From an uncultured Schlesneria sp. (GTDB taxonomy: Bacteria; Planctomycetota; Planctomycetia; Planctomycetales; Planctomycetaceae): a stretch of 39,384 bases of DNA. The position numbers and the translations under genes were made by a program. The stretch is from contig CAIVEI010000055.1 of NCBI GenBank assembly GCA_903904835.1, positions 1-39,384 on the forward strand, written 5' to 3'. This document shows positions 8,691 to 17,130 of the stretch, piece after piece (within the stretch, counting starts at the first letter, position 1; the number at the start of each line of letters is the position of its first letter). The notes below the pieces were generated by a model, which was given only the letters and a program-made list of their open reading frames with translations, searched no databases and was not told where the DNA came from.

Positions 8691-10487
8691 TTACGGCGAG
8701 TAATCGATCGTAATCCGATCATCACTTGATTTAGCAATTCGAATCCAGAGCCGCTGGTCAGCGGCGTCGTATGACCATGATTGTTGAGAGGTCTCCCAGG
8801 TCACCAGCGATTCATGCTTTTCTAACGGTGTTTGATTAACTCGAACCTGGCGGGGCGGTCGTGGTTGCCAGACGCGTAAAATCGTGTCTCGCACGGGGCC
8901 AGCTTCCAGGTTTATTTCCACTCCGCTTTCCAGCGGAATCAAATTCACGAAACTTCGGTCACGGAACGAACTGGGTGGAAACTGTTGCGTATCCCATAGG
9001 ACTGTGGAACGGTTCTGCTTTGCCGGATAAATTGCCGGATAAATGTCGAGCGTTCTCCAGCCTTTCGAAGCTTTGCTGCCATGACCGACGGCGTCATTCA
9101 CGACATCGAGAGGGATAATTGAACCCAATTTGACAAAAATCGGGCTGCGGCTTTCTGAGACTTCTACTGTCACCGTTTCGCCACCGTGATATGCCACGCG
9201 ATTGTCCCAGTAGTTCAGCCATTCGCCGTCCGGGAAGACGATTTCGCGACGAGGTTCATCGTTGGACATCACGCCGACGAGTAGTGAGTCGCCAAGCAGG
9301 TATTCGTGCTTGCCGGGGCCTGGATGCATTAACTTCCCTTCTCGCAGGCTCGCCTGAACGTGCTGCGAATAGAAAAACGGCACCAGTTCCTGGTGCAGCC
9401 ACATGTATCGTCGAAAGATTTGGAAGAACTCGAGATCGAACTTCCAGGGTCGGTGTTCGTCGTGTCCGCCGATCAGAAAGAATGGAGTCAGTGCGTTCCA
9501 TTGGGCCCAGCGTAGATACAACAGCCGCGGCATTCCGACTTGAGGTTTCGCGGCTGTCTGATATCCACCGCTGTCGGAGCTGACCGAGGGATAGTCGAGT
9601 GCTAGCGCCCGGAACGAACTGCGGATCGCTTCATCCAGTCCTTTATCCTTCCACGAATGCCGCTGGTCGCCGACCCAGGTCAGCGGTGCGGCGTCAAATG
9701 GAGCATGCGACTGGTCGCTGTGGGTATTGGCAATGTCGACCGATCGGACCATCGTGACAAAATCATTTTTGCAGGTACGGCTGTAATATAATGTATCGCG
9801 ATAGTAGAGGTCCATGTAATCGCGCAGCGTCAGGGTTCCTCGTTTGGTCTTTCGTTGCGTGAGCACAAACATTTCTGCGGAACCATCCATTTTCCAGCCG
9901 TCGACACCCAGTGACAGCGTGCGGTCCATGATCCGGTGCCACCATGCCACGGCAGCAGGATTCGTATAGTCGATCATTGCCCCGCTCCCTTTCCACCAGC
10001 GAATCGGCGCACCGTCATTGACGAAATAGCCATTGGCTTTGCCAACGGTATACAAGTCTTCCTCGTCACCGGGGGCATCGGCAAGACTGTCGGGAGTATT
10101 GATGAAATTGGTCATCCAGAGAACCAGCCGGACGTCCCGTGTGTGCAGCAAATCGATCATCTTGCGAGGGTTAGGATATCGCTTTTCGTCGAAGCGAAAA
10201 TTGTTGTAGCGGGTCGACCAGGGGCTATCGATCAGAATCGCACCCAGAGGAAGATCATGATCGCGACATCCATCGACCAGGTCCCAGACCGCCTCCGACG
10301 TGTTGACATCATCCTCCCACATCCAGGGCCTCATCGACCACGGCGGAGCCACCGCGGGACTACTGGTGTCGAAACTGTTTTCAAACAGGCCGGGCAAGGC
10401 TGGAACATCGTCCGATCTCACCTCACGATACGAGTCGGCGACAAGTATGAAGACAAGACACCAGCGAATGAACTGAACTGTTTTCAT
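8691..10487 (-). CDS. Exported GH31-family glycoside hydrolase
   Basis: Starting from the ATG at 10487 the protein has 598 residues and a signal peptide (MKTVQFIRWCLVFILVADSY...). The central (beta/alpha)8 barrel carries the GH31 signature GVDGWKMDGSAE with nucleophile D201. The acid/base Asp is likely D274 in TWVGDQ, and SSDSGGYQ corresponds to the family's SHDIGGF loop. The barrel is followed by beta-sandwich regions (IVFPDGEWLNYWDN, SPIFVKLGSIIPL). GH31 members hydrolyse alpha-glucosides, alpha-xylosides or sulfoquinovosides; the substrate here is open. The short spacing of 10 bp to the convergent SGNH gene stop is notable. AGGAA lies about 10 nt before the chosen start. Confidence 0.9.
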   Translation of the reverse strand: MKTVQFIRWCLVFILVADSYREVRSDDVPALPGLFENSFDTSSPAVAPPWSMRPWMWEDDVNTSEAVWDLVDGCRDHDLPLGAILIDSPWSTRYNNFRFDEKRYPNPRKMIDLLHTRDVRLVLWMTNFINTPDSLADAPGDEEDLYTVGKANGYFVNDGAPIRWWKGSGAMIDYTNPAAVAWWHRIMDRTLSLGVDGWKMDGSAEMFVLTQRKTKRGTLTLRDYMDLYYRDTLYYSRTCKNDFVTMVRSVDIANTHSDQSHAPFDAAPLTWVGDQRHSWKDKGLDEAIRSSFRALALDYPSVSSDSGGYQTAAKPQVGMPRLLYLRWAQWNALTPFFLIGGHDEHRPWKFDLEFFQIFRRYMWLHQELVPFFYSQHVQASLREGKLMHPGPGKHEYLLGDSLLVGVMSNDEPRREIVFPDGEWLNYWDNRVAYHGGETVTVEVSESRSPIFVKLGSIIPLDVVNDAVGHGSKASKGWRTLDIYPAIYPAKQNRSTVLWDTQQFPPSSFRDRSFVNLIPLESGVEINLEAGPVRDTILRVWQPRPPRQVRVNQTPLEKHESLVTWETSQQSWSYDAADQRLWIRIAKSSDDRITIDYSP

Positions 10488-10654
10488 GATGAAAAGTTCC
10501 TGTATGGTTTCCGTATTTCCGCAGTCAGATAGAAAATCGATTACTGGCTGCGCGGAACGTCGTTGTTTGTCGGTATGCCGGGAGTACAATAGTGCGCAAG
10601 AAATGACCTTGCGAGTGGCTCGTATTTCGAACCTCATTCCAATGGAGAACTGTG

Positions 10655-11242
10655 ATGCACTCCCTTCTCGTCAGTCTTGCGTTGTTGGGCCAGGCGGGGA
10701 TTCCCAATCCCCCGACTCCGGCTGCTGTCGTTCCTTCGCCATCGGCGACCGAGAGCGTCGACGACCTCAGGACTTGGCTGCTGGCTCGACTGATTGTCGA
10801 CATGTCTTTCGATGTCCAGAAATCGGGTGAGGTCGAGAGGATGCTGAATCGGATGGATGAGCGGCAGATGCAGGCTTTGGTTGCTGCCTATAAAGAAAAG
10901 TCAGAACGAAAGACTCAGTCTTCCGCGGTCCAGAAGGAAACCTCCCAGCAGCAGTCGCTTGATCAGGCGAAGCTCGACCTGCAGCAGGCGGAGGCCTATC
11001 GCGACCATTTAAAACGGGAATACGATCGCTCTCTTTTGCAGGGTCACATGACTCAGAATCTGGTGTATCAGAACGCCGTGAACTCGCAGCGGATGATGTA
11101 CATGACCAATGGTCCGATCGGATATAGTTCGCTTGGTTATGGTGGACTGGGTTACGGAGCAATGAGTTACGGTGGATTCGGCTTCGGTGCACCAGGCTTT
11201 GGAGGTCCGGTCTTTTACGGTCCCGGAATGCGTGTCTGGTAA
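10655..11242 (+). CDS. Small exported coiled-coil protein with Gly/Tyr-rich tail
   Basis: The protein has 195 residues from the ATG at 10655; GGAG at 10644-10647 is 7 nt upstream, and a GTG lies immediately before the ATG. The short hydrophobic N-terminus (HSLLVSLALLGQAG) looks like a signal peptide. The middle (about 85-130) is polar and helical, rich in Gln, Glu and Lys, and probably coiled coil. The last 45 residues are repeats of the GYGGLGYGAMSYGGFGFG type. Low-complexity Gly/Tyr tails occur in planctomycete surface proteins. No family name can be assigned and the function is unknown. It is divergent from the GH31 gene and 24 nt ahead of the dehydrogenase gene, so the two may be co-transcribed. 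Confidence 0.75.
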   Translation: MHSLLVSLALLGQAGIPNPPTPAAVVPSPSATESVDDLRTWLLARLIVDMSFDVQKSGEVERMLNRMDERQMQALVAAYKEKSERKTQSSAVQKETSQQQSLDQAKLDLQQAEAYRDHLKREYDRSLLQGHMTQNLVYQNAVNSQRMMYMTNGPIGYSSLGYGGLGYGAMSYGGFGFGAPGFGGPVFYGPGMRVW

Positions 11243-11266
11243 CTCAGTCAATCAGGAACGACGGCA

Positions 11267-12259
11267 ATGATGTCAAATCGGTTTCGCGTGCTGATGACGG
11301 ATCGAGCCTGGCCGGATACCGAGATCGAGACTGCCATTTTACGGGGTGCCGACGCGGAACTGATCGAGGCCCCGGCAACGGACGAGGCAACCCTGGCCGC
11401 GTTAGCAGCGGACGTCGACGCCATTGCCACGACGTGGGCTCGTGTGACCGACATGGTCATACGAAGTTCGCCACGGTGCCGAATCATTTCGCGGTTTGGC
11501 ATTGGACTCGACAATATTGCAGTTTTGACCGCGACCGAGCTTGGCATACCAGTCACAAACTGCCCGGACTACTGCGTGTCAGAAGTTTCTGATCATGCGC
11601 TTGGTTTGATTCTGGCTTGTGCTCGACGGATCGGTTTCTTTCACTGGCGGACCAAACGCGGCGAATACAATCTCCGTGCCGCGACGACGATGCGACGATT
11701 GTCGGGGCAGACCGTTGGGGTGGTTGGACTGGGGCGCATCGCACAGGAATTAGTGCCCAAACTGAGGGCTCTGGGACTCAATGTCCTGGCAAATACCCCA
11801 TCCGGTTCTGACCACGGGACGGGATGCCAGATGGTCACATTGTCCGAACTGTTGGAGCAAAGCGATTTTGTCTCGCTCCATGCGCCACTGGTGGCAGGGA
11901 CCCGGCACATGATCAACGCCGAGCGGCTTCGCTTCATGAAGCCTACGGCCTATTTGATCAATACATCCCGCGGCGGATTGGTTGATTCAATCGCGCTGTG
12001 GGAAGCCTTACAGAAGAATCAGATCGCTGGAGCGGCACTGGATGTGTTCGAGCCGGAACCGCCGAACTTGATGGATCCGCTCTATTGCGATGAACGAGTG
12101 ATCGTTACACCTCACGCCGCATTCGTCTCGGCCGAATCGTTGATTTCCATGCGTACCCAAGCCATAGAACAGGTGGTGCAGGCGCTACGTGGGGAACGGC
12201 CTAATAACGTCGTCAACCCGCAATTTGAGAACGCGTTGACGCGGATACAAGGCCAATAG
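11267..12259 (+). CDS. D-isomer-specific 2-hydroxyacid dehydrogenase (CtBP/SerA-like)
   Basis: The protein has 330 residues, normal for the family. The NAD-binding loop is VGVVGLGRIAQ (G151, G154, G156). The catalytic triad is R235 (INTSRGG), E264 (DVFEPEP) and H283 (TPHAAF). The N-terminal substrate domain has SRFGIGLDNI and VTNCPDYCVSEVSDHALGL, closest in flavour to the C-terminal binding protein or phosphoglycerate dehydrogenase branch. It lacks a C-terminal ACT domain, so it is unlikely to be a full SerA. AGGAA lies 8 nt before the ATG. The actual 2-oxoacid substrate cannot be read from sequence. Confidence 0.93.
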   Translation: MMSNRFRVLMTDRAWPDTEIETAILRGADAELIEAPATDEATLAALAADVDAIATTWARVTDMVIRSSPRCRIISRFGIGLDNIAVLTATELGIPVTNCPDYCVSEVSDHALGLILACARRIGFFHWRTKRGEYNLRAATTMRRLSGQTVGVVGLGRIAQELVPKLRALGLNVLANTPSGSDHGTGCQMVTLSELLEQSDFVSLHAPLVAGTRHMINAERLRFMKPTAYLINTSRGGLVDSIALWEALQKNQIAGAALDVFEPEPPNLMDPLYCDERVIVTPHAAFVSAESLISMRTQAIEQVVQALRGERPNNVVNPQFENALTRIQGQ

Positions 12260-12261
12260 CC

Positions 12262-12275
12262 GCGGCTTAAGCCGC
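12262..12275. repeat. Perfect 14-bp palindrome GCGGCTTAAGCCGC
   Basis: The palindrome begins 3 nt after the dehydrogenase stop codon. Its GGCTTAAGCC core resembles the GGGCTKWAGCCC core of the dispersed repeat at 3501-3563 and 18767-18788. It is either a relative of that element or a simple stem without a U-run. The rest of 12260-12386 holds no gene. Confidence 0.6.
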
Positions 12276-12386
12276 CGAACGGGTTGCCCCATGTCATAGA
12301 CTTCGACAAACACATTCTTTAATCGGTCGTAATTGCCGCTATGTGGCCTGCTGCAGATTTCTTCCTTCTGGGAAACTCAATTTCAA

Positions 12387-12415
12387 TTGACATTCGCCTC
12401 AGTGCAGTCGATACT
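12387..12415 (+). promoter_or_regulatory. Sigma70-like promoter of the Rieske/cytochrome operon
   Basis: A perfect -35 TTGACA (12387-12392) is separated by 17 nt from GATACT (12410-12415), which matches 4 of 6 bases of the -10 consensus. The Cys-rich gene starts about 42 nt after the -10 box with AGGAG at 12446-12450. This is the best promoter candidate for the respiratory genes that follow. Confidence 0.55.
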
Positions 12416-12456
12416 GGATATCGTTATCCACATGTCTGCAAATTGAGGAGAAAGCA

Positions 12457-13041
12457 ATGGCGAGTGTAATTTTTCTAATGTTGCCTTTGTCTGTCCTGTT
12501 TGTTTTCGGGCTGATGGCTTTGGCGTTTGCTGATGTCGCGTTTCGCGAGGTTCGGGTGGCATCTGGTTCATTGCCAGGCGGTGCACGGGCGATGCAAAGT
12601 CAGATCCCTCTGGCCGAGATCTATTCAAGCTTGAGTCGCGTGACAGACGACGTTGCAGTGAGTTCGCATCTGGCATCGAGTGCTTGTGAATCGTTCGTTC
12701 CCTCTGTCACGAATGTTGAGGCGAACGCCATCGCCCAGGAGCTACGTCAACGGCGTGATGGAGAGTTGCAGCGAGTCATGGAACGGTCGCGAAATCATGG
12801 TTGTTCATGTCCGATGCTGACGCAGACCGGCATGTGTGCTTGTTCAATCGCTCGCCCATTAGCTTGTATCGGTCGATGTACGTTGGGTGGTGATTCACCG
12901 GAATGGGTACAAGGTTTGGGAAGCTCGGTTTCAGAAGCGTTTCGTCATCATCTGGAGTCGCGGCAAGTGAACGCCGACATTCATCGGCTGGACGATGCTT
13001 TGGTCTCGCTGATCGACCATGCAGGTAATCGCCTCGCCTGA
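12457..13041 (+). CDS. Uncharacterised Cys-rich membrane-anchored protein
   Basis: The protein has 194 residues with one N-terminal membrane helix (about 3-26, VIFLMLPLSVLFVFGLMALA). A hydrophilic helix-rich part follows, then a compact Cys cluster: C116-x-C118-x8-C127-x-C129-x7-C137-x3-C141. There is also an HH pair near 164-165. The Cys pattern suggests a bound metal or iron-sulfur cluster, although it is not a ferredoxin CxxCxxC motif and lacks a CxxCH haem site. AGGAG lies 6 nt before the ATG. It is the first gene after the promoter at 12387 and is followed 56 nt later by the Rieske gene, so a role in assembly of, or electron transfer to, the bc-type complex is inferred. I do not recognise the family. 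Confidence 0.8.
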   Translation: MASVIFLMLPLSVLFVFGLMALAFADVAFREVRVASGSLPGGARAMQSQIPLAEIYSSLSRVTDDVAVSSHLASSACESFVPSVTNVEANAIAQELRQRRDGELQRVMERSRNHGCSCPMLTQTGMCACSIARPLACIGRCTLGGDSPEWVQGLGSSVSEAFRHHLESRQVNADIHRLDDALVSLIDHAGNRLA

Positions 13042-13097
13042 TAATGTATGGATTAGCCTTTGCTCTCGATAGAAGTTCCTTTTAGAGTGAAATCGCG

Positions 13098-13661
13098 ATG
13101 AATCGGCGTGAATTGCTGGAATGGGTCAGTGGAGGATTCGCGACAGCCGTCGGAACAGTGGTTGGCTTGCCGGGAATCAGTTATTTCCTTGGGGGAACTC
13201 AGCGGGAATCATCAGGTGAATCTCGATTCTCGCGACTTATCAAAGTGAAGGATCTGGTGCCGGGTCGTCCGATGATGGTTCCCGTCATGGGTCAAAAGGT
13301 GGATGCCTGGATACAGTCTGATCAGCAGGCCATCGGTCGCGTCTGGCTTATCCGAGAATCTCAGTCCGGTTCTGCCGGCCAGACCGTCCGAGCGTTAAGC
13401 AGTATCTGTCCCCACATGGGATGTCAGGTGCAGGCACCGTCGGGTGGTAAGAGCTTTGTTTGTCCCTGCCATCGGGCCTCGTTTGGTGTGGATGGCCAGC
13501 GACTATCCGATCCAAAGACGGGCGAACGAAACCATGTACCGCGCGACCTGGATGAACTCGAGTGTCGACTTGTTCGCGATGACGAAACTGGCGACAATTG
13601 GGTCGAAGTGAGATACGAAAAATTCAAAACAGGTCTGGATCACCGCGTTGTTGGTGCCTGA
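13098..13661 (+). CDS. Rieske iron-sulfur protein of a cytochrome bc/b6f-type complex
   Basis: The protein has 187 residues. The [2Fe-2S] cluster ligands are C104 and H106 (CPHMGC) and C122 and H125 (CPCHRASF), and C109 and C124 are placed for the stabilising disulfide seen in high-potential Rieske proteins. The N-terminus has an RR pair (NRRELLEW) followed by one hydrophobic segment (about 13-31), as in Tat-exported, membrane-anchored Rieske subunits. It takes electrons from quinol at the outer face of the membrane and passes them to cytochrome c. The gene lies directly ahead of cytochrome b with 21 nt between them. The Rieske domain ends at about 175, so no unusual extension is present. Confidence 0.95.
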   Translation: MNRRELLEWVSGGFATAVGTVVGLPGISYFLGGTQRESSGESRFSRLIKVKDLVPGRPMMVPVMGQKVDAWIQSDQQAIGRVWLIRESQSGSAGQTVRALSSICPHMGCQVQAPSGGKSFVCPCHRASFGVDGQRLSDPKTGERNHVPRDLDELECRLVRDDETGDNWVEVRYEKFKTGLDHRVVGA

Positions 13662-13682
13662 CGCAAAAACTGGAGGCTGGTA

Positions 13683-15464
13683 ATGCAATCATGGGTCGAC
13701 TGGCTCGATCTGCGTCTGGATTATCGCCTCATCCGCAACCGAATCAGTAATCGAATTCTCCCGAATGGTCCCGGGTGGGTCTATACCAGCGCCAGTTGTC
13801 TGTTGTGGTTGCTGGTGATTCAGTGCATCACGGGTCTGCTTCTGATGGCGACATACTGTCCGTCAATGACCAGTGCCTGGGCCAGCGTGCATTTTATCGA
13901 CCAGTCATCCGCCGGCCGATTTCTTCGCGGAATCCATCATTACGCGTCTCACGCAATGATTATTTTGTTCGGCGTGCATGTGTTGCGAGTCCTTTGCACC
14001 GGCGCTTACAGAGCACCCAGGGAACTCGTTTGGATCACTGGGCTGCTGCTTTTTCCATTGATGATCGTCTGGACTGTCACGGGTAACCCACTTTCCGTCA
14101 GTCAGAAGGGAATTGCCCAGATTCAGGTCGAAGGAAATATCCTTGGATCGACCCCTGTGTTTGGGCCCTTTCTGCGGCGACTTTTATTTGGTGGCGAAGA
14201 GATCGGCAGTCTCACGCTGACGCGTCTGTATTTTCTGCACGTGGGACTATTACCCGTCCTTGTCGGGGGCCTGTGCTTCATCCACCTGCAGCAGGTGATC
14301 AAGCATAGTCCATTTCGATCACCTGACGATCCTGAACCGACATCGACACCAGAACTTCTGACGTATTGGCCGTATCAGTCCGTCAGAAACATGATCAGTC
14401 TGGCGATCATCGTTGGAATCATTTGTTTTTTCGCCTGGAAAGATGGAGCGCCGCTGTATGCTCCGGCAGATCCCAACCTGGCGTTTTCCCCTCGACCTGA
14501 ATGGTATTTCCGTTGGCTGTTCGAATTGCGGCGACACTTTTCCGGGAATACCGAATTCATTGCAACGATGGTTATTCCGTCGGCATTTCTTTTCGGTTTC
14601 ATGGCGGCCCCCTTTGTTGATCGTATTCGTTCACACTGGCTGGCTGTGGCATGTCGCCTGTTAATTGTTGTCGCCTGCCTGGGAGGATGGTCCAGGTTGA
14701 CGATGATCTCGTTCATTCAGGACGGGCAGGATGCCGAATACCTTGCCGAAACAGCCGAGTTCGACAAGCTCTCGGCGAGAGCCTTGGAATTGGCAAGGAC
14801 CGTTCCGATGACAGATAAAGGTGCGATTGAGCTACTGCGGCGAGATCCGCAGACACAAGGTCCGCGATTGTTCGCTCGTCACTGCCTGAGTTGCCATTCA
14901 CATTCAGGCCCGAAAACTCCAGGATTGGTTGCAGCCGAGCCATCGGCACCGAATCTTTACGGAATTGGAACGGTGGATGGGATCACCGGTTTTCTGGTTT
15001 CGGAACGGATTGCCTCTGACGAATATTTTGGCCGAACAAAGTTTCGCGAGGGAGACATGGTCCAGCATATTCAGGGCCTGTTTGCGGACGATGGAAAAGA
15101 GGACGCCGCAGCCAAGGCTCAGAAAATCCACGCAATGGCGGTTGCGCTCGCGGTGGAAGCACAAACAGACGGCAGCGATTCACCGGACGTTGCCACAGGC
15201 CGAGAACTGATCAAGTCGAGTGGGGGATGCACTGATTGTCATCGATTCCACGATCAAGGGGAGCTCGGAACAGCCCCTGATTTAACGGGCTATGCGTCAT
15301 CAAGCTGGCTGAAGCAATTTATTTCCAAACCAACAGGTGAGCGATTCTATGGAGACCGCAACGATCGCATGCCGGAATTTGCGTCTGATCCAGGGCATCC
15401 TGAGTTGAACTTACTCTCATCTCATGAGCTCGATCTCCTGATTCAATGGCTTCGAGAGCCTTGA
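13683..15464 (+). CDS. Cytochrome b6-type subunit fused to a di-haem cytochrome c
   Basis: The protein has 593 residues. The four b-haem ligands appear to be H85/H99 and H186/H201, with separations of 14 and 15 as in cytochrome b6. The downstream part carries PEWY (272-275), the quinol-oxidation motif of subunit IV, so b6 and subunit IV are joined in one chain. After the last membrane helices (about 290-345) the C-terminus carries two c-type haem sites, CLSCH (401-405) and CTDCH (516-520). With the Rieske protein this could oxidise quinol and carry electrons onwards without a separate cytochrome c1. GGAGG lies 6 nt before the ATG. b/c fusions are known in planctomycete alternative complexes; the electron acceptor here is not known. 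Confidence 0.95.
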   Translation: MQSWVDWLDLRLDYRLIRNRISNRILPNGPGWVYTSASCLLWLLVIQCITGLLLMATYCPSMTSAWASVHFIDQSSAGRFLRGIHHYASHAMIILFGVHVLRVLCTGAYRAPRELVWITGLLLFPLMIVWTVTGNPLSVSQKGIAQIQVEGNILGSTPVFGPFLRRLLFGGEEIGSLTLTRLYFLHVGLLPVLVGGLCFIHLQQVIKHSPFRSPDDPEPTSTPELLTYWPYQSVRNMISLAIIVGIICFFAWKDGAPLYAPADPNLAFSPRPEWYFRWLFELRRHFSGNTEFIATMVIPSAFLFGFMAAPFVDRIRSHWLAVACRLLIVVACLGGWSRLTMISFIQDGQDAEYLAETAEFDKLSARALELARTVPMTDKGAIELLRRDPQTQGPRLFARHCLSCHSHSGPKTPGLVAAEPSAPNLYGIGTVDGITGFLVSERIASDEYFGRTKFREGDMVQHIQGLFADDGKEDAAAKAQKIHAMAVALAVEAQTDGSDSPDVATGRELIKSSGGCTDCHRFHDQGELGTAPDLTGYASSSWLKQFISKPTGERFYGDRNDRMPEFASDPGHPELNLLSSHELDLLIQWLREP

Positions 15465-16918
15465 ACCGCAATACTGTGAGTTTTGGGAATTGTCGCGTCT
15501 TGAATAAACCCAACCCGGAAAGCTCGGCATTGCAAGTTGACTCCGCGAATGAAACAAAGCTGGTTCGTGGGCTGGGATTGTCTCAGTCAATCGCGCTGAA
15601 TATCGCGAATATGGTGGGGATCGGTCCGTTTATTACGATACCCTTGTTTCTCGCTGCCATGCACGGGCCACAGGCTTTGATTGCCTGGGTGATTGCTGCG
15701 GTGCTTGTGATCTGTGACGGGCTGGTCTGGAGCGAACTGGGGGCTGCATTGCCGGGAAGCGGCGGGACATACCACTTCTTGCGCGAGATCTTCGGCAAGC
15801 AAACAAACGGATGGGGACGGATGTTGCCGTTTCTGTTCGTCTGGCAGTTTCTTGTCAGCGGCACAATGGAAATTGCTTCCGGGTACATCGGTGCCGTTCC
15901 CTATCTGACATACATTTTTCCGGAATTGTCCAACGTACTTAGCGAATGGCATATTCCTGGCGGAACAAACACGCTGGCGGCGGCCGGTTGCCTGATCGTG
16001 ACCTGGATGTTGTCGCGGCGGATTGAAGTTGTTGGTTGGGTCGGGCTTGTCCTGTGCGCGGGAACACTGCTCACGGTCGCGACCGTCATCATTTCAGGGC
16101 TGATGAACTTCAACGCTTCGATCATCACATTTCCACCGGACGCCTTTCAGATCAACGGGACGTGGTTCAACGGTTTGGGGGCGGCCATGCTGATCGCGAT
16201 CTATGATTACTTTGGCTATTACAACATTTGTCACCTGGGTGATGAGGTCCAAAATCCAGGCCGAACAATCCCCCGTGCGGTGATCGCGTCAGTCGTCATC
16301 GTTGCCGCGATTTACTTGATCATGAATTTGTCGATCATCGCAGTTGTTCCGTGGCAGGAGGCGATGGAATCCAAACAGATCGCCGCGTTATTCATGGAGA
16401 CACTTTACGGTCGAAGGATTGCGGTTGTTTTTACGTGGCTTGTCCTGTGGACGGTTCTGGCCTGCATGTTTTCGATCACGCTGGGATATTCGCGAATTCC
16501 CTTCGCGGCAGCACTGAATGGTGATTTTCTGCCAGTGTTTGCGTACGTTCATCCTACTAAGCGATACCCCGTCGTCTCGCTGTGGGCGTTAGGGATTTTA
16601 ACCGCCATCTTCTGCTATGTTCCGTTAGATATCGTGATTGAAACTGCAGTGACCGTCCGAATTCTGGTGCAGTTCGTGGCCCAGATCATCGGCTTGCATG
16701 TTTTGCGAACCACTCGTCCCGAGATCGTGATGCCATTCCGAATGTGGTTGTATCCCCTGCCAAGTCTGATTGCGCTGGTCGGCTGGCTGTTCGTACTGCG
16801 GGGAACTCGAACGGAGTTACTTTGGGCCGTCGCAGCCGTGATCGTTAGTGGCATCGCTGTCTATTCTGTAGTCGCAACCAAACGCGTCACGATAGACCCT
16901 AAAAACAATATGCCTTGA
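15446..16918 (+). CDS. APC-superfamily amino acid/polyamine permease
   Basis: The protein has 490 residues with about 12 hydrophobic helices. The APC signature is at the first helix (SIALNIANMVGIGPFITIPL), where the GIG break binds the substrate backbone, followed by WVIAAVLVICDGLVWSELGAALPGSGG. The reading frame begins inside the end of the cytochrome gene, overlapping by 19 nt, so translation may be coupled. No good Shine-Dalgarno sequence supports the ATG at 15446, and a GTG at 15476 or the TTG at 15500 would also precede the first helix. It probably imports or exchanges amino acids. Its place in a respiratory operon may be fortuitous. Confidence 0.88.
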   Translation: MASRALNRNTVSFGNCRVLNKPNPESSALQVDSANETKLVRGLGLSQSIALNIANMVGIGPFITIPLFLAAMHGPQALIAWVIAAVLVICDGLVWSELGAALPGSGGTYHFLREIFGKQTNGWGRMLPFLFVWQFLVSGTMEIASGYIGAVPYLTYIFPELSNVLSEWHIPGGTNTLAAAGCLIVTWMLSRRIEVVGWVGLVLCAGTLLTVATVIISGLMNFNASIITFPPDAFQINGTWFNGLGAAMLIAIYDYFGYYNICHLGDEVQNPGRTIPRAVIASVVIVAAIYLIMNLSIIAVVPWQEAMESKQIAALFMETLYGRRIAVVFTWLVLWTVLACMFSITLGYSRIPFAAALNGDFLPVFAYVHPTKRYPVVSLWALGILTAIFCYVPLDIVIETAVTVRILVQFVAQIIGLHVLRTTRPEIVMPFRMWLYPLPSLIALVGWLFVLRGTRTELLWAVAAVIVSGIAVYSVVATKRVTIDPKNNMP

Positions 16919-17130
16919 AGTGAATTAAAGCTTGAATCGCTTCGAGACGTGTGCGACAATCTGTCTTAACCACCTTCGTCATGGCCCGATTCGCCGGTCA
17001 AATTAATTTCTTTGCTACCGATCCAAAATCTCTCAATTTGACTGTTCAGACTCTGTGCTTGAATGACACCGATCAAGCGTGTGACTGGTGCAGGACCTGA
17101 GTCAATTGTCCGTTATTGGAGACACAATCC

